DNA of 64,000 nt from Thermanaerothrix daxensis (GTDB lineage Bacteria; Chloroflexota; Anaerolineae; Anaerolineales; Anaerolineaceae). The notes under the pieces are model-generated. The model was not told the origin of the DNA, did not search any database, and worked only from the letters and a program-made list of their open reading frames with translations. A program made the translations under genes and the position numbers. The stretch covers positions 823,443 to 887,442 of the forward strand of contig NZ_LGKO01000005.1 in the NCBI RefSeq assembly GCF_001306145.1. Reading direction: 5' to 3'. Shown in pieces: positions 62,846 to 64,000 of the stretch (position 1 is the first letter of the stretch; every line of letters starts with the position of its first letter).

Positions 62846-63646
62846 TCAGTCCTCGAACTCTATCGCCAGGTTTTGTTCATCTGGCAGTTCGCCGGTGGCT
62901 TCAACCTCAATTTCGGCAAAGAGAGCCGGTTGATGAGCAATGATCAGGCGCTGTTTGATGAGTTCCAGCATCGCCAGGAAGGTGACCACTACATCGGTAC
63001 GGGTCGCCTGGTTGCCAAGGAGGTAGCGAAAAGTTACGCGGGGGATTTGGCGCAACGTGCGCAGTAAGTGCGAAATCTTCTGCCGGATGGTAATGCGTGG
63101 AAGCATGACCACCTTCTCAAGATCTTCGGGAGAGGTCCGTTTGGTCAGAATGCTGCGGGCAGCAGTCACCAATTCTTCAAGGGACAATCCCTCCAGGTGG
63201 GGTTTGAGGTTGAGGTGGTGAAGGGGAGGTGGACCGCTGCGTGTGTAGGTGCGCCAGTTTAGGTGCTCTCGTGCCTGCAAGTGCTCGGCGGCTGCTTTAA
63301 AGCGCTTGTAGCGCTTTAGTTGCTCTACCAGATCTTCACCAGTTTCGGCATCGGCATCAGATTGTAGATTGAGGTCCGAATTGGCTGCCAGGCGGGGGAG
63401 CAGTGCGGCTGATTTGATTTGCAACAAGCGCGCAGCGATTACCAGGAAGGCGGACACCTCGTCCGGGTCTCGATTCTCGAGATACTTAAGATGTTCAAGA
63501 TATTGATCGGTGACCTGAGCCAGCGAGAGACGCGTAATATCCAGTTCTGCCCGTTCGATCAGGTAGAGCAGGAGATCGAGTGGGCCTTGAAAGATTTCGG
63601 TGACCACCGTGTAAGAGACGCCGGGATGAACAGGCGAGGCAACCAT
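62846..63646 (-). CDS. scpA: Segregation and condensation protein A
   Basis: The 266-residue kleisin joins SMC and ScpB in chromosome condensation. FQGPLDLLLYLIERAELDI is the diagnostic N-terminal segment, followed by LAQVTDQYLEHL, and ITIRQKISHLL and the C-terminal winged helix VVTFLAMLELIKQ. The ATG at 63646 lies 10 bases after a TATAAT box (63657-63662) and lacks a ribosome site. No smc or scpB gene is in the window. Confidence 0.94.
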   Translation of the reverse strand: MVASPVHPGVSYTVVTEIFQGPLDLLLYLIERAELDITRLSLAQVTDQYLEHLKYLENRDPDEVSAFLVIAARLLQIKSAALLPRLAANSDLNLQSDADAETGEDLVEQLKRYKRFKAAAEHLQAREHLNWRTYTRSGPPPLHHLNLKPHLEGLSLEELVTAARSILTKRTSPEDLEKVVMLPRITIRQKISHLLRTLRQIPRVTFRYLLGNQATRTDVVVTFLAMLELIKQRLIIAHQPALFAEIEVEATGELPDEQNLAIEFED

Positions 63647-63656
63647 AATCGTTGGA

Positions 63657-63662
63657 ATTATA
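63657..63662 (-). promoter_or_regulatory. -10 box of scpA
   Basis: TATAAT on the minus strand, 10 bases before the ATG, gives a leader of about 3 bases. The -35 is weak. Confidence 0.4.
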
Positions 63663-63815
63663 TAGCATTCTGGGGCTAGGTGGCTTTTTTAATCAATTGC
63701 GGGGATGTGAAGATTGCAGGAGGCCCCCAGATCACCGCACAGGTGAATTCTCAATCCCAATCGGATGAGGTGCCTTCATTTTGAGGGTTGATCCTATAGA
63801 CCGAGAGCAACGGTT

Positions 63816-64000
63816 TTAGGAAGGACGAAGTTCACGAATCTGGACCAGGGGGTAAAGGTTTTGCACATCTGCAAAGTGACAATCGGCGGTACCTTCGGTC
63901 AGCACGGTAGCGGCGCCGGTGGCAGCGGCCCACCTGAGCGCTTCCGGCCAGGGGTCACCCAGGGAGAGGCGCCAGGCCAGCGCTGCCGAGGTGGCATCCC
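63816..64000 (-). CDS. C-terminal end of a PfkB-family sugar kinase (1-phosphofructokinase-like), partial
   Basis: About 61 residues remain; the gene enters from beyond the window end. The visible part begins GDATSAALAWRLSLGD, which is the catalytic GD segment of the second PfkB signature, and then ATGAATVLTEGTADCHFADV and a tail ending REL RPS. The variant GDATSAA, rather than GAGDAF, suggests the 1-phosphofructokinase or tagatose-6-phosphate kinase group. It lies upstream of scpA on the same strand, 169 bases away; that gap holds the scpA -10 box and nothing else I can identify. Confidence 0.7.
   Translation of the reverse strand, partial: DATSAALAWRLSLGDPWPEALRWAAATGAATVLTEGTADCHFADVQNLYPLVQIRELRPS

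Noticed and set aside
63663..63815. Small plus-strand gene between scpA and the partial kinase
   Set aside because: A 25-codon GTG frame exists, but without ribosome site or any recognisable sequence.
1..64000. Mobile elements, CRISPR arrays, phage or defence systems
   Set aside because: I saw no transposase, integrase, regularly spaced repeats or known defence proteins.

Overview
This 64 kb window is ordinary chromosome, with no insertion sequence, prophage or CRISPR array that I can see. Base composition is mid-50s percent GC by eye. Gene content, start-codon use and several apparently leaderless promoters suggest a Chloroflexota bacterium of the Anaerolineae type, possibly thermophilic (GH57 enzyme, GlgX, MshA-like GT4, LIV transporter, RelA/SpoT with a weak synthetase). 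That placement is an inference; there is no rRNA gene or marker phylogeny in the window. One tRNA gene (Thr, CGT) is present.

Layout. 1-6.7 kb: the end of a membrane glycosyltransferase-like gene, then a minus-strand surface polysaccharide operon read rfbC-rfbB-rfbA-rfbD-wzz-polymerase/ligase. 6.7-9.3 kb: a SlyD-type peptidyl-prolyl isomerase and a RelA/SpoT protein. 9.3-12.5 kb: an aldo/keto reductase divergent from the glycogen debranching enzyme GlgX. 12.5-18.7 kb: a complete branched-chain amino acid ABC operon, livK-livH-livM-livG-livF, followed by a PflX-type radical SAM gene. 19-22 kb: a small four-helix membrane protein, an aldo/keto reductase and lysine 2,3-aminomutase, which has a long structured leader. 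22.2-25.7 kb: alr, recJ and a DPM1-type glycosyltransferase. 25.8-34.9 kb: an AAA ATPase, a GDPD and a membrane-anchored GH3-like protein in one overlapping operon, then a Ser/Thr kinase divergent from an FHA-winged-helix regulator, a membrane protein and a GT4 glycosyltransferase. 35-41.6 kb: tRNA-Thr, Nudix, a TPR protein, a lipoprotein, MtaB, a GH13 alpha-glucosidase and LipB. 41.7-50.9 kb: ClpB, two small membrane proteins, a PfkB kinase, an M20 peptidase, a transglutaminase-like membrane protein, a PAP2 phosphatase and a YtxH-like protein. 50.9-56.7 kb: a minus-strand run of metalloprotease, MBL hydrolase, MFS transporter, alpha/beta hydrolase and Xaa-Pro peptidase. 56.8-64 kb: a NAD(P)-binding epimerase, GH57, MutS, an aldo/keto reductase, ScpA and the end of a PfkB-family kinase.

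How the genes work together. The rfb block makes dTDP-L-rhamnose and passes it to chain-length control and polymerisation. GlgX, GH13 and GH57 point to alpha-glucan turnover. The liv operon, KamA, the peptidases and the secreted metalloprotease fit an amino-acid and peptide-using heterotroph. The most unusual parts are regulatory: repeated -10 boxes placed 6-8 nt before start codons, long leaders before kamA and livK, and a kinase/FHA-winged-helix pair beside a GH3-like protein that lacks the usual catalytic histidine.
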